Source: Isoetes taiwanensis
Taxonomy: Eukaryota > Streptophyta > Lycopodiopsida > Isoetales > Isoetaceae
NCBI GenBank assembly: GCA_021234155.1
Contig: JAJEKV010000266.1
Span: 248,001-312,000 of the forward strand
Length of the DNA: 64,000 bases
Direction of reading: 5' to 3'
This document shows, in pieces, positions 22,583 to 35,198 of this stretch. Position 1 is the stretch's first letter, and each line of letters starts with the position of its first letter. The notes below the pieces were generated by a model. It had not been told where the DNA came from, searched no databases, and worked only from the letters and a program-made list of their open reading frames with translations. A program made the translations under genes and the position numbers.

Positions 22583-22710
22583 TATCTTTTTTGCATCTTG
22601 TCTCTTGTCAGATTATCTTGTTTGGTCATAATGTTTTCTCAATTTTAATTGTTATTCGGGTGTGATAGATTGTACTTCGATTTATCGATACCTCGTCTAG
22701 TTTCTTTGTG

Positions 22711-23077
22711 CTCCATTATTCTTGATTACCATATGGACCATTTGATCTTTCATTTTTTAGTTTGTTAGTGCACCATCCGTTTCATTGGTCTAAATGTATT
22801 GTTGTTCGACTTTCCCTGCTACTTTTGTTGATATATGATATGCCTTGGACACCATTATCTCCTACATGCTCCACTTGCTGAGTTATTCATTAGTCCCTTT
22901 TGCTCCATGGCATTTTTGTTATGCCTTTGTTCACATTGTTAGCCTCTTTTTGTTATCTACTTAGCCATTTTTGGTGTTGCATTTATCTTTTTGGCCCATG
23001 AGTTATAGCTCGGGGATATTGGTTCAGGAATTGTACCTTCGTGATTTTCTAAACACCAGTTCTATATTATATTTTTA
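22711..23077 (+). repeat. Repeat copy A (interrupted by a Helitron end)
   Basis: About 370 bp, roughly 85 percent similar by eye to 52982-53349. Shared phrases include CTCCATTATTCTTGATT, CCATATGGACCATTTG, GCCATTTTTGGTGTTGCATT and GGGGATATTGGTTC. It stops abruptly at A23077 where the Helitron CTAG begins. Confidence 0.8.
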
Positions 23078-23105
23078 CTAGAAAAAGTGCCCAGCGTTGT
23101 TGGAC
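23078..23105 (-). mobile_element. 3' terminus of a Helitron (minus strand)
   Basis: On the minus strand the sequence reads GTCCAACAACGCTGGGC (decayed hairpin), ACTTTTT, CTAG, then host T. It is the same layout as the plus-strand end at 35171-35198. The paralogous repeat at 53349/53350 continues uninterrupted through A|T at this point, as expected for Helitron insertion between A and T. The body of the element lies to the right; its 5' end was not located. Confidence 0.75.
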
Positions 23106-23213
23106 TCTTCAGTCAGGCATTAAGTGAAAATATATTAATGAAAACGTATCATTTATATTCGGTGTTATATCGATTGGCATTAAAAAAATTGAATAAATAT
23201 AATTATGTGGTTA

Positions 23214-23416
23214 TGTTGGGAATGGCGTAAGATTACAACTAAGCCCAAGAGTGTTTCGTAGATTAATTGCTAAAAAGTATATAAAACTTGGGGATGATGT
23301 TGAAAATAGCATTTTTGCATGGAATTTAGCAAAGTCACAAGATTTAGCATCTCCTCATTATGTACTTGATTCCATAAAGAGGCAATGGGAGGAGTTGGAA
23401 GCTCTCCCGAGTTAGA
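23214..23416 (+). other. Coding-like segment of unknown family
   Basis: An open plus-strand stretch without an initiating Met (for example FRRLIAKKYIKLGDDVENSI, ending in EELEALPS and TAG). It has protein-like composition but matches no family I know. It lies about 110 bp inside the Helitron end and may be captured host sequence. Confidence 0.25.
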
Positions 23417-26400
23417 AGTTAGAAGCTCTAGATCTATCATTGGAACCTAATAAATATGTATAATGCCATTACATACCTAGCAAATATGTATACTAAGACT
23501 ACATTAACATACTTACTTCATACTATTCTCTAGCATTGTGTAGAAACTTAAAAGGTTGAAAAGGTCAGAAAACTGAAAGGTTGTCTATATATTGACTAAA
23601 AGTTGTACAACATGCTACACATTTGATATTTTAGATGTCTCATCCAATTCAACAATTTAGTAGCAATCTTCAACAGCAGAATGCTTTGATTATCAAATAT
23701 CAAATTTGTCTGACAAAAGGAGCCCAACAATCAAACCAATAGGCGATGATGTGAATGATATACTCCATCTATACTGCAGAACAATGAGGTCATTCTTTAT
23801 TCCTTGTCCCTCCTTGTGAGCATATTATTGAGAAAGGTTTTGTCGCGGCTACTCTTCTGTCACTCCTACTCATATTTTGCCAGCCCCTTAAGAAAGACTA
23901 AAACGTCCTTATCCTTCAGAGATCACACATGCGCTTATCAAATTTATCTTTCTCGCACCTGCAGTAACAAAACAAAAACTGTAAGGCTTTGAGACCTCAA
24001 ATATTTACCTATTTAATCCTTATCTGCAAGAGTTGTCCCATCGCAGTAATAGCGCCATGTGGTGTAGAATTCAAAGAATGTTTACAAGCTTCCAACAGAA
24101 AAGAAAGGATTTAGACATAAATTTACAGAGTTTAAGTCTATAATAGAAAAGGATTTAAGCTTAAACTAACAGAGTAGGAGGACCTGTGAGAATAGAATAG
24201 AATGGTAGAGAAGCGCTCCAGTTTAAGTGTGATAATTTTAAGCAGAGAGAAAAGCAAGGAACATTTCTTCTTCAGTCCGTTGGGGAGAGTGAGACATCTG
24301 CACAAAATATATGACAATGTTAGAGGGATGACAGGAGCTTTGGACCGTGCTTCTTGCTCTTCATGAGGCAAGGAAGAGACATCACGCATTGATTTTAATT
24401 ATGTTTTTGAGTCCACTGCATCGGGGGGAAGAAAGTTGCGGGCATGGTTCTTTGAGTCCAACACAGGCACCATCATAGCTGCAGGTTTCTCTGCTGCATC
24501 TCTTTTCGACGATGAAGGTTGTTGGCCTGACTATGGCATCTAACCAAAGGTCCACATGATCTGTTTCAAAAGCTCTGTTCCATGCCATATGCCATAGCCG
24601 CGAAACAATATGTTTCCTAAAGGCTTTGCAAGAGCAGTTCACATTTTCTTTCTTCTTCTGGGCTTGATCTAGTAAGATTTTTAATTTGTCTTTATGGACT
24701 CATGGATTCCTACTGCAATAAAGAGTCGGTAACACATAAGGAAGCTTTATTCTAGCAGAGCAGGCTTCAGAAGGAATTTTTGCAAGAACTATAGAGCCCT
24801 TCCGAAAAATTCCTATGTGTTGCAGCAGCCAATTGGGTTTCAATCTACCCAACATGCAGGTCAATATTTCAAGCATTATTGGTTATGGGAGAAGTAGTTC
24901 TAGAAAATTCTACGCCTGGCAGAAAGGACATATCATAGCAGTGCCATACAAATTTTGAACGAAATTGCTTACATTATTGCTCCAACGAAATGTAAAGGAT
25001 TTAATAAGGTCCATGCTTACTTTCAATACGCATTTGAAATCATGGCATTTGTTGCAGCAGCAGCTTAGGCAGAAAAAAACACATGTGGATTCCATGGGAG
25101 AAATGGAGACAGAGTTCCTATTTCAACTCTGAATCTAGGGTCTAGGATTATGCTCATAAAAGGTCCTGCAAATCACCCGAGCATAGGATTAGATAAATAA
25201 AGTACTGTATTTTCTAAAGGATGTATTAGCAATGTTCTTTTTGCAATTCAGTAGACAACTTATTAAGGTTGAGCTCGTGAAAGGTACCTCTCACATGATG
25301 CATATGGCATTATCAAAATTGTTGCTAGCTAACATATCTCAGATCCAGATTTGTGTTTGCTCATGAGGAACCAATTTCTAGCTCTACAAGAGGTCAAGCC
25401 AGGACATCAATTTGTTCTTCACAATGGAACTCAAGTCCTTCAACAAAGACAACGGCATCTTTATCTCTAGGTATATGGATGGAGAGAAGCCATGTATACT
25501 TTAAACAGGATGAGATGGGCCTTTGAGCACCAGAAGCTTTTGCTTCGAGCAAACATCTCGCAGAGCGGTCGGATGAGCTCTCTTTCTTAGTTTAGAGCTT
25601 TGGATCATCTGCCATGATAATCAAGGTATGGGGCTTCCATATTTATTCATATTTTAACTCTTATATCTGATCAGTAGCTTTAGCAAGCTTTTGCTGTTAA
25701 GAACAGTGCAAATCGGTTGGACATTTGTGCGGCAAGAACATCGCATAGAACTGGAAGCTAGACATACTGCCAAACTGAAAATTTGAGAATGGAATTACAG
25801 AAAAGCAGGTATTTGTAAGTGCAAGTTAAAACACACCAACAAACACAATTACCAGGCCCAAGCTTAGCCATTCTGCAAAGGTTCAAGACCAAAATTTAAG
25901 CATTTCGAAATGCACAACTATGTTTAGAAGCTCGATACCTTGGAATCTTTCATCTGCATACAAACTATATTGCAGTGTATAATAGGTAAAGATCCTGTAA
26001 TCATATGCAAATAAAACTCTTTAGAAGCCCGAAGTCTAACTTGAAAGAGAAATTTTTCCCCTGGAAGACTAATTCACAGTAACGTTTTTGTAAGAGCCGC
26101 TTCTCTGCAACTTTAATTTGGCAGCTCGACCGGATATGCATGTGTCCCCTCACCATAATTATTATCAAAGTGAAGGCATACTGTGGTAATCCTCTAAACT
26201 GTGGTAATCCTCTAAGCAACACGGCGATTGGAAAGCAAGAATATATCTATCTTCTTGAAACTTCCTACACAACTTATCTTAGGGATTTCAATCACTGCAC
26301 AAGTCTTTTGAGGATTTGAAAAGCATGTGCACTTGAGATATTTCTTAGTTGAGAAATATCGTCCCTGGCAGACCGTTTGACAAAATGCCTTAGATTCAGA

Positions 26401-26824
26401 GCCACCCAACAGTCTAATCCCTGCATTTTGCAAAAACAAATTGTTGCGAACAACGGAATTATATATTTATAGATAAAATTTGGAAAGCAATAACAAAGCT
26501 CTGTGTTCTATGTTCCTGTAGTTTCTGAGGAGTGGTTATTGCAAGTCGTTCCTTTTTCTAATCGAAAATCTGAGCGACGTCTACTACATACACATAGCCC
26601 ACATGAATGAAGCATAATGGATGCTTAATAGCGTACATAAAAAAAAGCTTCCCTTGAAGACAATGAATGATCTAATAAAACAAACGAAGCTCTTGATGGT
26701 TGAATTCTCAAAATTACAGAATTAGAGCTTACCTTACGGGATTGCAGCTACCGGACCATGCTTTTTAGTCATTCCTAGGAACTTCCAAGATGTTGGCGAT
26801 CTATTATTCCTTTCATGGCAGAAT
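23417..26824. other. AT-rich block without a recognised gene
   Basis: Short frames on both strands (the longest is 86 codons, minus, 24642-24382, Cys-rich) show no known motif. A small duplication, CTGTGGTAATCCTCTAA, occurs twice at about 26180-26214. Confidence 0.35.
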
Positions 26825-27548
26825 CAGTATTCAGCACAGACCATATGCTTGTAATAAATTCCTGTTGAATTATCAAAAAAGAGATTTGCACCATGAAAAT
26901 TGTAAAATAAGAAGCACAAACCTCAGAAAATAGCATAACCCTGAGCATATTTCAATTTCGTGTTTGACGAAGTATACATAGCATACATAAGCAAAACTCC
27001 AATAAATCTGCAGAGGCTCACAAATCGATCAAGAACCCCTTATCTGAATTTCTCAACATGGCATTAACACTTGGTTCTGCTATTCTGGCTTCTAGTTTTT
27101 AGGACACCAAGTACAACAGTGATAGATAAAAAGCCAATAAGAATTTTACAAAACCTGGAAGCAACTGTGTCAATAGATCGTACTTCTCCTATGAAAAAAG
27201 TACAGTAGCGGCTCGTGGTAACCTGGGTGCCCCATCCATAAGGTCTTTCTTTGCAATAGCATGCAGTTTTAGTTTTAGACAGCCTAAAAACAACCAAGTG
27301 CGCATGGATTAATAGAGGAAACAGATGCTTACCTTCACAGACACAGCAACATCATGCCATAATGCTGAGGGCAGGTTTACTACGATAAAAGAAGATCTGC
27401 TACACAATGTAAAACACGGAACATCATTAGATAGGAGTTCAGTACTCAGCACAAACCATATGCTTGTAATAAATTCCTGTTGAATTATGAAGAAAGAGAT
27501 TTGCACCACAAAAATTGTAAAATAAGAAGCACACACCTCAGAAAATAG
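26825..27548. repeat. Pair of 109 bp direct repeats
   Basis: 26825-26933 and 27440-27548 share CATATGCTTGTAATAAATTC and GTAAAATAAGAAGCACA with few differences, 615 bp apart. The DNA between them has no recognised gene. Confidence 0.85.
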
Positions 27549-27772
27549 TAGAACCGTAAACAACAAAGAAGTTTGGAGAAGACTACCAAGCCAATTCTAG
27601 AAGGAGCTCGCATGAAAACGACAAAAACCTCCCGATAGATAGGCTTCTCATTCATCTCAGCAGATTTTCTACAATGGTGGATAGTGGGTATGCGAACTAC
27701 CCATGAGAACGTCCAATTATACAACTTGGACCCCATGAAATACAACGCTAATAGATGTTTATTTGTGTACCT
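27549..27772. other. Spacer with part of a local duplication
   Basis: About 40 bp from 27597 (AGAAGGAGCTCGCATGAAAA) recurs at 28285-28325. No gene seen. Confidence 0.4.
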
Positions 27773-27851
27773 GCCGAAAGCTTATCACCGGGATTAAAAA
27801 ACCCCGCCCTTTCGGGTTTTCGAGGAAAAACCCTAGTGATAAGCCTTCGGC
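27773..27851. ncRNA. Structured hairpin element, copy 2
   Basis: The left arm 27773-27792 (GCCGAAAGCTTATCACCGGG) pairs with 27831-27851 over about 18 of 20 positions. The loop starts ATTAAAAAACCCCGCCC and matches the loop of the 7.6 kb copy. An inner stem AAAACCC/GGGTTTT is shared. Arm sequences differ from copy 1, yet each copy pairs with itself. Confidence 0.55.
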
Positions 27852-28107
27852 AAGGGGCTTGGACCAACGTAAGCCTGAGAATTCGCTCCCAAAAAACCCA
27901 CGAATGAAGAAGTCGAAGACGCCGCCGCTTGCTAATCTGTACCTGCACAACACCAACACAAGAACAAATGTGACAAAACAAACCTCCCAAAGTGGAGGGG
28001 CTGATCACGCGTGCCACGCGACAACAAAATAAAAACCTCTTCAAATAGAGGGGCTGGTCACGCGTGCCAGGCAACAAATATATTAAACAATTAAGGGGGG
28101 GAGGGTG

Positions 28108-28647
28108 GGTTTCAAAGAAAAGAGAATAGGGTACTGCTGAGAGAGAAGAGGAAGCGCCGACGAGACGTTGATGAAGAACCCCACCTAATATAGCGATCTC
28201 CCAGAGAAGGCATGCATGCATGCAAGACATGCATGCTCGCTCCTTCTAGAATGTCGATCCGAGGGCTCGGATCGATGGCATTCTAGAAGGAGCTCACATG
28301 AAAACGACAAAAACCTCCCGAATAGAAGAGAACTTCCATATCAAAACGGGATCGAGGACAGAGGTCAAAAGATTATGGCTAAAGGAGAGGCAAGGCCGAG
28401 AAAGGACATGCCACAGCATGAAAGAAATGCCAAACTGGTCAATCCAAGCAAGGAGAAGCCCCTCCCCTGCATGGTTTCAAAGAAAAGAGAATAGGGTACT
28501 GCTGAGAGAGAAGAGGAAGCGCCGACGAGACGTTGATGAAGAACCCCACCTAATATAGCGATCTCCCAGAGAAGGCATGCATGCATGCAAGACATGCATG
28601 CTCGCTCCTTCTAGAATGTCGATCCGAGGGCTCGGATCGATGGCATT
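28108..28647. repeat. Pair of identical 175 bp direct repeats
   Basis: 28108-28282 and 28473-28647 are identical as far as I can read, 365 bp apart. Each contains GCATGCATGCATGCAAGACA and the perfect palindrome GATCCGAGGGCTCGGATC. Minus-strand frames here (up to 160 codons) carry the same peptide twice and are probably not genes. Confidence 0.95.
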
Positions 28648-28812
28648 TCGATCATAGAGCACAATTTTTTTTACAGACCCAACTCCGTTTCCTCTAGGTA
28701 CAGATCAAACCAACACTTCCTATTCACTTCAATCAGCTATTTTCCTAGGCCGTCTAAGTACATATCCAATGATCCTTTTTTTCATATAACCTTTTGCTTG
28801 AATCTTGACTCA

Positions 28813-28904
28813 TCGACTATGAAATCATAGCTACACCCGATGCATGCCGAAACCCTAATCGACTATGAAATCATAGCTACACCCGATGCATGCCGAAACC
28901 CTAA
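28813..28904. repeat. 46 bp tandem duplication
   Basis: 28813-28858 and 28859-28904 both read TCGACTATGAAATCATAGCT through GCCGAAACCCTAA. Confidence 0.95.
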
Positions 28905-31900
28905 CATTTCCATACCCAACGCTTGCCGAAACTCTAACCTTTCCATACACAATCCTTTTCCAAACACAGATAATTGTCCCCATTGTTTGTCAATATCTCC
29001 ACTATAATTTTTTCCAGTTTAGAAACAATGAGAGACCTGCTCGCAGACGAAGAAAATTGCAATGGCATGGCTTCAAAAAACAATATTGGATTTGCGGGTG
29101 CCTAACCGTAGATACTTCTCGTTCAAGGAACAATGATTTTGTGAACCATAGAAGCAAGCATTTTCATCAAGATAAAACAGAATGCACAACCCAATTTATG
29201 AAGATTAACAGTATTAATACTCAGTTGGCAAAACAACCAAATTTATCAAGCGACTAAGCACAACCCAATTGGAAAAAAAATCAGCGAAAAATAAGGTTAG
29301 GTACCATAACGACGGAATCCCTAGCAGCAAGAGAAAATTCATGAACTGGACTAAAAGATATCCAGGCCATCCCGGCATTCATGAACTGGCAAGGAAAGAC
29401 GATCCCATTTGCCTAGATACAAACCTTTCTAACTGATTTTAAATCTGACGCTCTAAAATGAAAGTTCTGAAATGCAAAAAATCAAGGGCCAAAAATGCGC
29501 ACAGACTATCACAAAACGCCTTTATTATTATCAACTTGTTAATTTGGGATTTTCCGGCATAGAGGAAAATATTTTTGGATTTTTTTCTAGACCGATTTCC
29601 TAAGATTTTGAGGATTTCAAGACGCCGGAAAAAAAACTCAGTGATCCAAAAATTAAATCCAAAATCGAGTAAGTGTTTTCCTTATGATTTCTTTTATCAT
29701 ATTCTATTCTATTCTTTATGATTTCTTGATTAAATAGTTACCCGACCTTATTCGATCGAGAGGGAATTTTTTCCCTCGCTTATCCGACTGCATCTGGCGT
29801 GCATACTGGTGGGCATACTGGTGGGCATACTGGTGGGTGTGCTACTCATACCAAATAATATGGCAACAGTATGAAGTTTCTCAATTCCAAGGATTAATCT
29901 TGCCGGACTTCCCAAAATGTTTTGACGCTATCATGGAGGCCGGTGCGTCCTCGAAGATTTGAAGCTCTGGTATCTCTGTCTTCTTCTTAGGAAGCAGAGC
30001 ATAGCCTCGGACGGCCTTATCTTCTCCAGATTCTTGCAGCATGGTATGTAAGCTTTTTTTTTCCCTTCAACGTTTTTTGCTCCAGTAAGTTTTTCTTTGT
30101 TTCTGAGATCTTATTTTTAGGGCTTTAAGTTTTCATGTCTGGAGCTTTAATTCAGGAGCTTTAAGATCTGGCCTCTAGCAAGTACTGTATTCTTTGGCCT
30201 CCACAAGTTCGTGTAGAAAAGCTATGAGCATAGGATCATCCTTCCAGGTATTTCTGATCCTTCACATCCAATCTAAAATTTCTGCATGCACGTTGTCTCT
30301 GTTTTTATCTATTCTATTTTATTGCTCTTAGATTTGGACCCCTGCAATGCAGGCCTATTCAGGGGAAATCCCTACATTAGGAGGTCCTTTGGCAGTTTTT
30401 CGAATCCAGTTCTTGGTATGATAAATTTCCTATTAGAAGCTGCGTATAAAATCTCACGAGTTATCTTATGAATCAGCATGGAAAGCACTGTCAATTATAC
30501 AGAACCCAAAGTACAAGGTACAATCATTTGCAAAATTAGTAGAGTACCATGCGCTTATTTCTGAAAAAGGTACTTTGTGATTATTATTTGGAAAACTTTG
30601 TGTATTTGTTTAAATACCCCTGTATTGTAAATAATTTTCAATATGCCGACATCGGAGCATCAAATGCAGGGCTTGCATCAGCCAAGGCAACAATCACTCA
30701 ACTTTTGTCAAATAAGCTAGTCTGGTTACATCAGAGCCTTGGGATTTTTGCACCATCTGGGAAGAAATATCATTTTGCTTTTTCACAACAGCAATTGGCT
30801 CTTAATTAGTCTTTAGGTAGAATGGAGAGAGTATTTATCTGTACTGAGAGGGTATTAGTATTTAGGTATATATATAGCAACAAATAGATGCTGCCAGAAT
30901 GATAAAAGACTCAAGGCATTGGCATATATCAAGTGCTGATTGCTGTAAAAGTACATGAGATGTTGCTCATATGATCTTGAAACTTTCTACATCTGGTTGT
31001 GTGTAGAGTGCAAACAATTGGGAGATCCAAATTCGGGAATAAGCAGACAAATTTCCAAGGAAGAAAACGCAAAATCTTGAGCTAGGAGGCAACTGTAACT
31101 AGGTCAGAAGTTAGGTATATTTTTTTCTATTCATGTAGTGCTCAATGGGTCTGAAAATTGAAGGAACATATAGCGTTTCTTTGAATTTTAGTGGTACTGT
31201 GACAAGTGCGCAGTAGTTCGATTTGATAATTAAATTATAAGCTGGTAGTTGCATGGGATGCTAGGTCTGCTATAGTATTTCAAGCTGTCTTCAAGTTTTT
31301 TTTTTGGGGTTGTATGCTTGGCGGGACTACATCTTAGTCAAGGTACTGATGCTGGCCATGTATTCATGCAGGATCTGGCAGTAGTTGTATTGCTTATTTT
31401 GATTACTCTATTATCGCCAAACTCTTTCAAAGGAGAAGTATGTTTCTTGATTTACTTATCTATTTGATTGTTGGTAGAGTTCATGTCTGATGCTCAGAAA
31501 TGTTGACGAAGTCAGCAGCTAAGTTAAGACTAATACTTAGAATGACAGAGAATAATGCATAGCTATTTGCTGCAAATACCTTGCTGGTAGTTCTTGGCAC
31601 AAGTGTTTTAACCACCAGTGTGAGATTATGAAGAGCAGTTGTTATTGGCATGATTGATACATGCTAGATTATCCATGGTCCTTGAGACATTCTTAGCAGG
31701 ACCTCAGCCGAAATGGAATTTGCATTGCAAGTGCAAGGGGTTTGCTACTTGGCTTATTTTCGATGATGGTGAGTTTGGAGGCTTTTATCAATCTATAGCA
31801 AACTACGCATATAGGCATAATTTTAAAGCTCATTTCATTGAGCACTTAAGGTGACATTATGTAAATATTGGTTAAGATTCTTATCTGGCCTTTCACCAAG

Positions 31901-33123
31901 CAACTATGCTATAACGACACCACCCCAGTGTAGGGCATGTTAAGATTTCCACAATCAGTACTTCTAAATTTGCAAATGCACTTCACCAGAGAGGGTCTAT
32001 CACAATGATGCTTAGTGACCTTTGGCGACGCTACATCAAAGTTCAGGTGAGATCTGACACTTAGACTTCAAGTGAACCTTGCATTTTATGCATGTCAGCC
32101 TTTAGAAACTTTTATACTTTTAGGGTTAATTCTAAATCAATTTGAGATGTGTGGTCTCTCTCCAACCAAGTAGACTTACTCATGACTAATCCAGGGCATT
32201 AGAGTTACTCATGACTAATCCATGGCATTGAACTCTGGTGCAACTTCATGTGTTTTGTCTAAATTTTGGAATAACTGGCTCGAGCAGTGTTTCTTCCTCA
32301 CCCGCCCTGCTTCATCCATCACCAATTACACTGTCTTCAGAGTCTGCAATCTGAAAGATGACAATGAGCACATATGCTAAGTTGCTCTCCAAGGATCTAC
32401 ACAACAACAGAGATGGAAGAACCAAGTCTTATGTCAACCGCATCTGCCCTGGAGTAACAATTTATATGACTAGAGTCATTGCAGAAATTGGTATAAAGGT
32501 AATTATTATTGATCTTCAAGGTAAAGTTTTCTTTTACAAATTGCAATATTGTGGTTATAATGCTTCTTACCCAATGTACCAGATTTGAAATCCTATTGCC
32601 ATTTCTAGAAGCTCTACATGATGCAATGTCATGTTGTTTTCCTGTGAAGATGTCCATTTACCAGGGATCCCAAATTGTCTGGAAGATGTCAGTTTAAGGT
32701 GAGTTAAGGCTTTGGTGTAGATCTCGCAGACAAGCTTTAGAATAGATTAATCATCCGGATGTACCTTCATAGGAACTAGCATGATGCAGGAAAATGCATT
32801 TTCTATGTTGCCCACTGCAGAAGTAATATTTATATGATGGTTTCATGTGTTCAGGCCTTTGCCCACAAGAATATCCATATGCCTCCCGAGTCCATAAACT
32901 ATACCTAGCTGTTAGCTGGGTTAGATGTTGAGACAAGCAATTTCCAGGCTTGAAAGTGTCATGTGGCATGTTTATTATTTGCTATTATGTTTTTTTTGTA
33001 ATCGATGAACCATTTCACTTCAAACAGGATGCAGAGAGTGATTATAATATTCTATACACGAAGTGTTCGATCACAATGCATGTGCAGTGACATTTTGAGC
33101 TGCCGTTAGATAGCCTTAGAAAC
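28905..33123. other. Block with unassigned coding-like pieces
   Basis: Holds a 13 bp triplication GGGCATACTGGT near 29807-29840. Possible plus-strand exon-like pieces are at 30660-30809 (GASNAGLASAKATITQLLSN), 31654-31854 and 32358-32460 (KSYVNRICPGVTIYMTRVIA). They look coding in composition, but I cannot assign a family or join them. Confidence 0.3.
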
Positions 33124-33177
33124 ATGGAGAAGAGTATGGAGAGGAACTTAGGGACTGTCACTACACCGCATCGGGAA

Positions 33178-33333
33178 AAGCTTTCTCTGTCACCTCTCAT
33201 GTTTTTGATATTTTATGAAGTCTCAGGAGGTCCGTTTGGTATAGAGGACACAGTAAATGCTGCAGATACCTTATTGGCCATTTTAGGTTTCATAGTTCTC
33301 CCCTTCATATGGTCCATTCCAGAAGCTTTAATT
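33178..33333 (+). pseudogene. N-terminal fragment of a polyamine uptake transporter (PUT, APC superfamily)
   Basis: About 52 residues match the first conserved segment of plant PUT/RMV1-type polyamine-proton symporters: [20 protein letters not shown], a hydrophobic helix with [14 protein letters not shown], and SIPEALI. In the family the chain continues with a TAELGTAFPENGGY-type motif and ten more helices. Here the match stops after PEALI and the frame ends at 33450 in unrelated sequence. The start of the frame at 33124 gives 18 unmatched residues. No further PUT exons are visible, so I read it as a captured or truncated fragment. It lies 1.85 kb inside the Helitron 3' end at 35198, on the same strand. 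Confidence 0.75.
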
Positions 33334-35170
33334 ATAGCTTCACATACTCTGGATGATTGTAGCTTTGCTTCAGATCCATTGCAAATATTTCGTGATATTT
33401 GTGCCATTGAAGTAAAGATCTCAGGGGTCTATGATCAAACAAGATTTTGACATACTCTGGATTATTGTGGCTTTGCTTTAGATCCAATGTACATCATTCT
33501 ATTGATGAACTGTAGTACTTCCAAATAACACATATCACCTGATTCTACACATCCAAGCATCATGAACTTTGTACTTCAGGTGTTTGGCATGGTTATTGTT
33601 GTCCATATTCCAGAAGGTATGTAATGTGATGCAGGACAAATAGAATAGAAAGGACTTGCTTTTTCTTACTGTTATTCTCTATGTCTATACTCTTGCAGGA
33701 ACTGTATGTACTCTTGCAGGACCTATCAAGATATAAACATTACTTCAGGGTTACGACCCATCTAAATTTAATAATTTAGATGCATGACAAGTGCAAAGTT
33801 CTGGCAGATACTTGGAAAATATTTCAAGCAATGCCCAAAAGAAATATGTTCTGGCCATTGAATCATTCAAGGTACCAATATATAACCATCTACATATTGT
33901 TTTTGAGATCTTGGCTATTTGCATTTTCAAATATTTATGATTGTGATTTAGTTGATATGCTGGCATCACTTCTCAATGCTTCGAAAATAAGGCATTTCAG
34001 TCCAGTGATTACTGTCAGGGTAATGCAATCGGCTTAATGCCATTTAATTCCTTGCATAAATATTAATGAGAAATGAAGATTGGACCTTTTGCCAATCTCC
34101 AATTTGTATTTGTACATGTGGTAACTCACAAGTACATCCAGGTCCTTGAGTAGTACTTCTTATTATTTCTCTTCTTAAAGCATTAATTCAAACTTCCATT
34201 CAACGTAAAGAAGAAGAAGAAGAAGAAGAAGAAGAGATTTTAACGTCACGAGTGAAATGAACCTACAATATAGCTTTCAGTTTCTCAATGTCACTAATAC
34301 CGAGAATTTTGATTGTAGAAAGAATTCAACACGAAATCTTCAAATACTAATGACATTCTTCACAATTGAACAACTTACACCCCTCCATGCAGGACTTACA
34401 TCTTCTTTGTAATGAATCATCAAAATACCTAACTAAAGAAGCATTAAAATAACTACCTAAGGAAGCACCTAGGGAAGCACCTAATGAGGAGAGACTATAG
34501 GCCAAAGGGCATTGACCTGGTAATGGAATCCGCTAGCATCTCCCTCTTTATCAAAGGTTTTAGTCTATTGATAGCAACATACATTCTTATTTACATTTGT
34601 CTTTATTTAGATGTGGAGACATGCAATCGAATGGAAGTGAAGTTATTTCTATGATCATTATATATGGGTGTAAGGTAATTGACACTCCATTCTTCAATGG
34701 AGGGAGGCGTCCCAATAGAGGATGGCGCTCGACGACCAGTAGTAATCGTACATTATATTCTCTCTGTATATTCATCCAATAACTGAGAGGGTAAACCTAT
34801 AGCTCTGTTTTCCTTTGCAACTTGCTTGGGCTTCCCATTTGACTAGACTAGCTAAGTTATAAAAACGTACAATTCTCATATTGCATATGTCCAACTCAGA
34901 GCAAGTCAACACAAAACATACATTAATGCCCCTTTTTTAGTATCATGTCCAATGTCCAACGCCAAAACTGGGTAACACAAAACAATGACACTATCCCAAA
35001 TTTCATACATCGCCTCTCATTTGTAAGTTTAGACAAGATCATCCCATCAATCCCTGCGGAAGACGATCAAGCTGGCCCTCGCGAACAACTTCATTGCTTC
35101 TACAGTCACACAAGTGACCTTAACAACGATGACCAACAATTAAACAACCACCCTACCAAATTGTACTAAA
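33334..35170. other. Region between the PUT fragment and the Helitron end
   Basis: Contains a (GAA)n microsatellite near 34209-34235 and the tandem phrase TACTCTTGCAGGA at about 33690-33722. The 74-codon frame at 34945-35169 ends just before the Helitron hairpin and is unrecognised. Confidence 0.35.
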
Positions 35171-35198
35171 GCCCGGCAACGCCGGGCACCATAACTAG
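35171..35198 (+). mobile_element. 3' terminus of a Helitron (plus strand)
   Basis: A perfect 7 bp hairpin GCCCGGC-AAC-GCCGGGC (35171-35187) is followed by ACCATAA, CTAG (35195-35198) and T. Hairpin plus CTRR next to T is the diagnostic Helitron 3' end. The element extends to the left. Its 5' TC end was not found, so its contents are uncertain but plausibly include the PUT fragment. Confidence 0.85.

Noticed and set aside
27748-28230. 160-codon minus-strand ORF as a gene
   Set aside because: Its first third is duplicated exactly at 28595-28365 by the DNA repeat, and it crosses the structured hairpin; no domain is recognisable.
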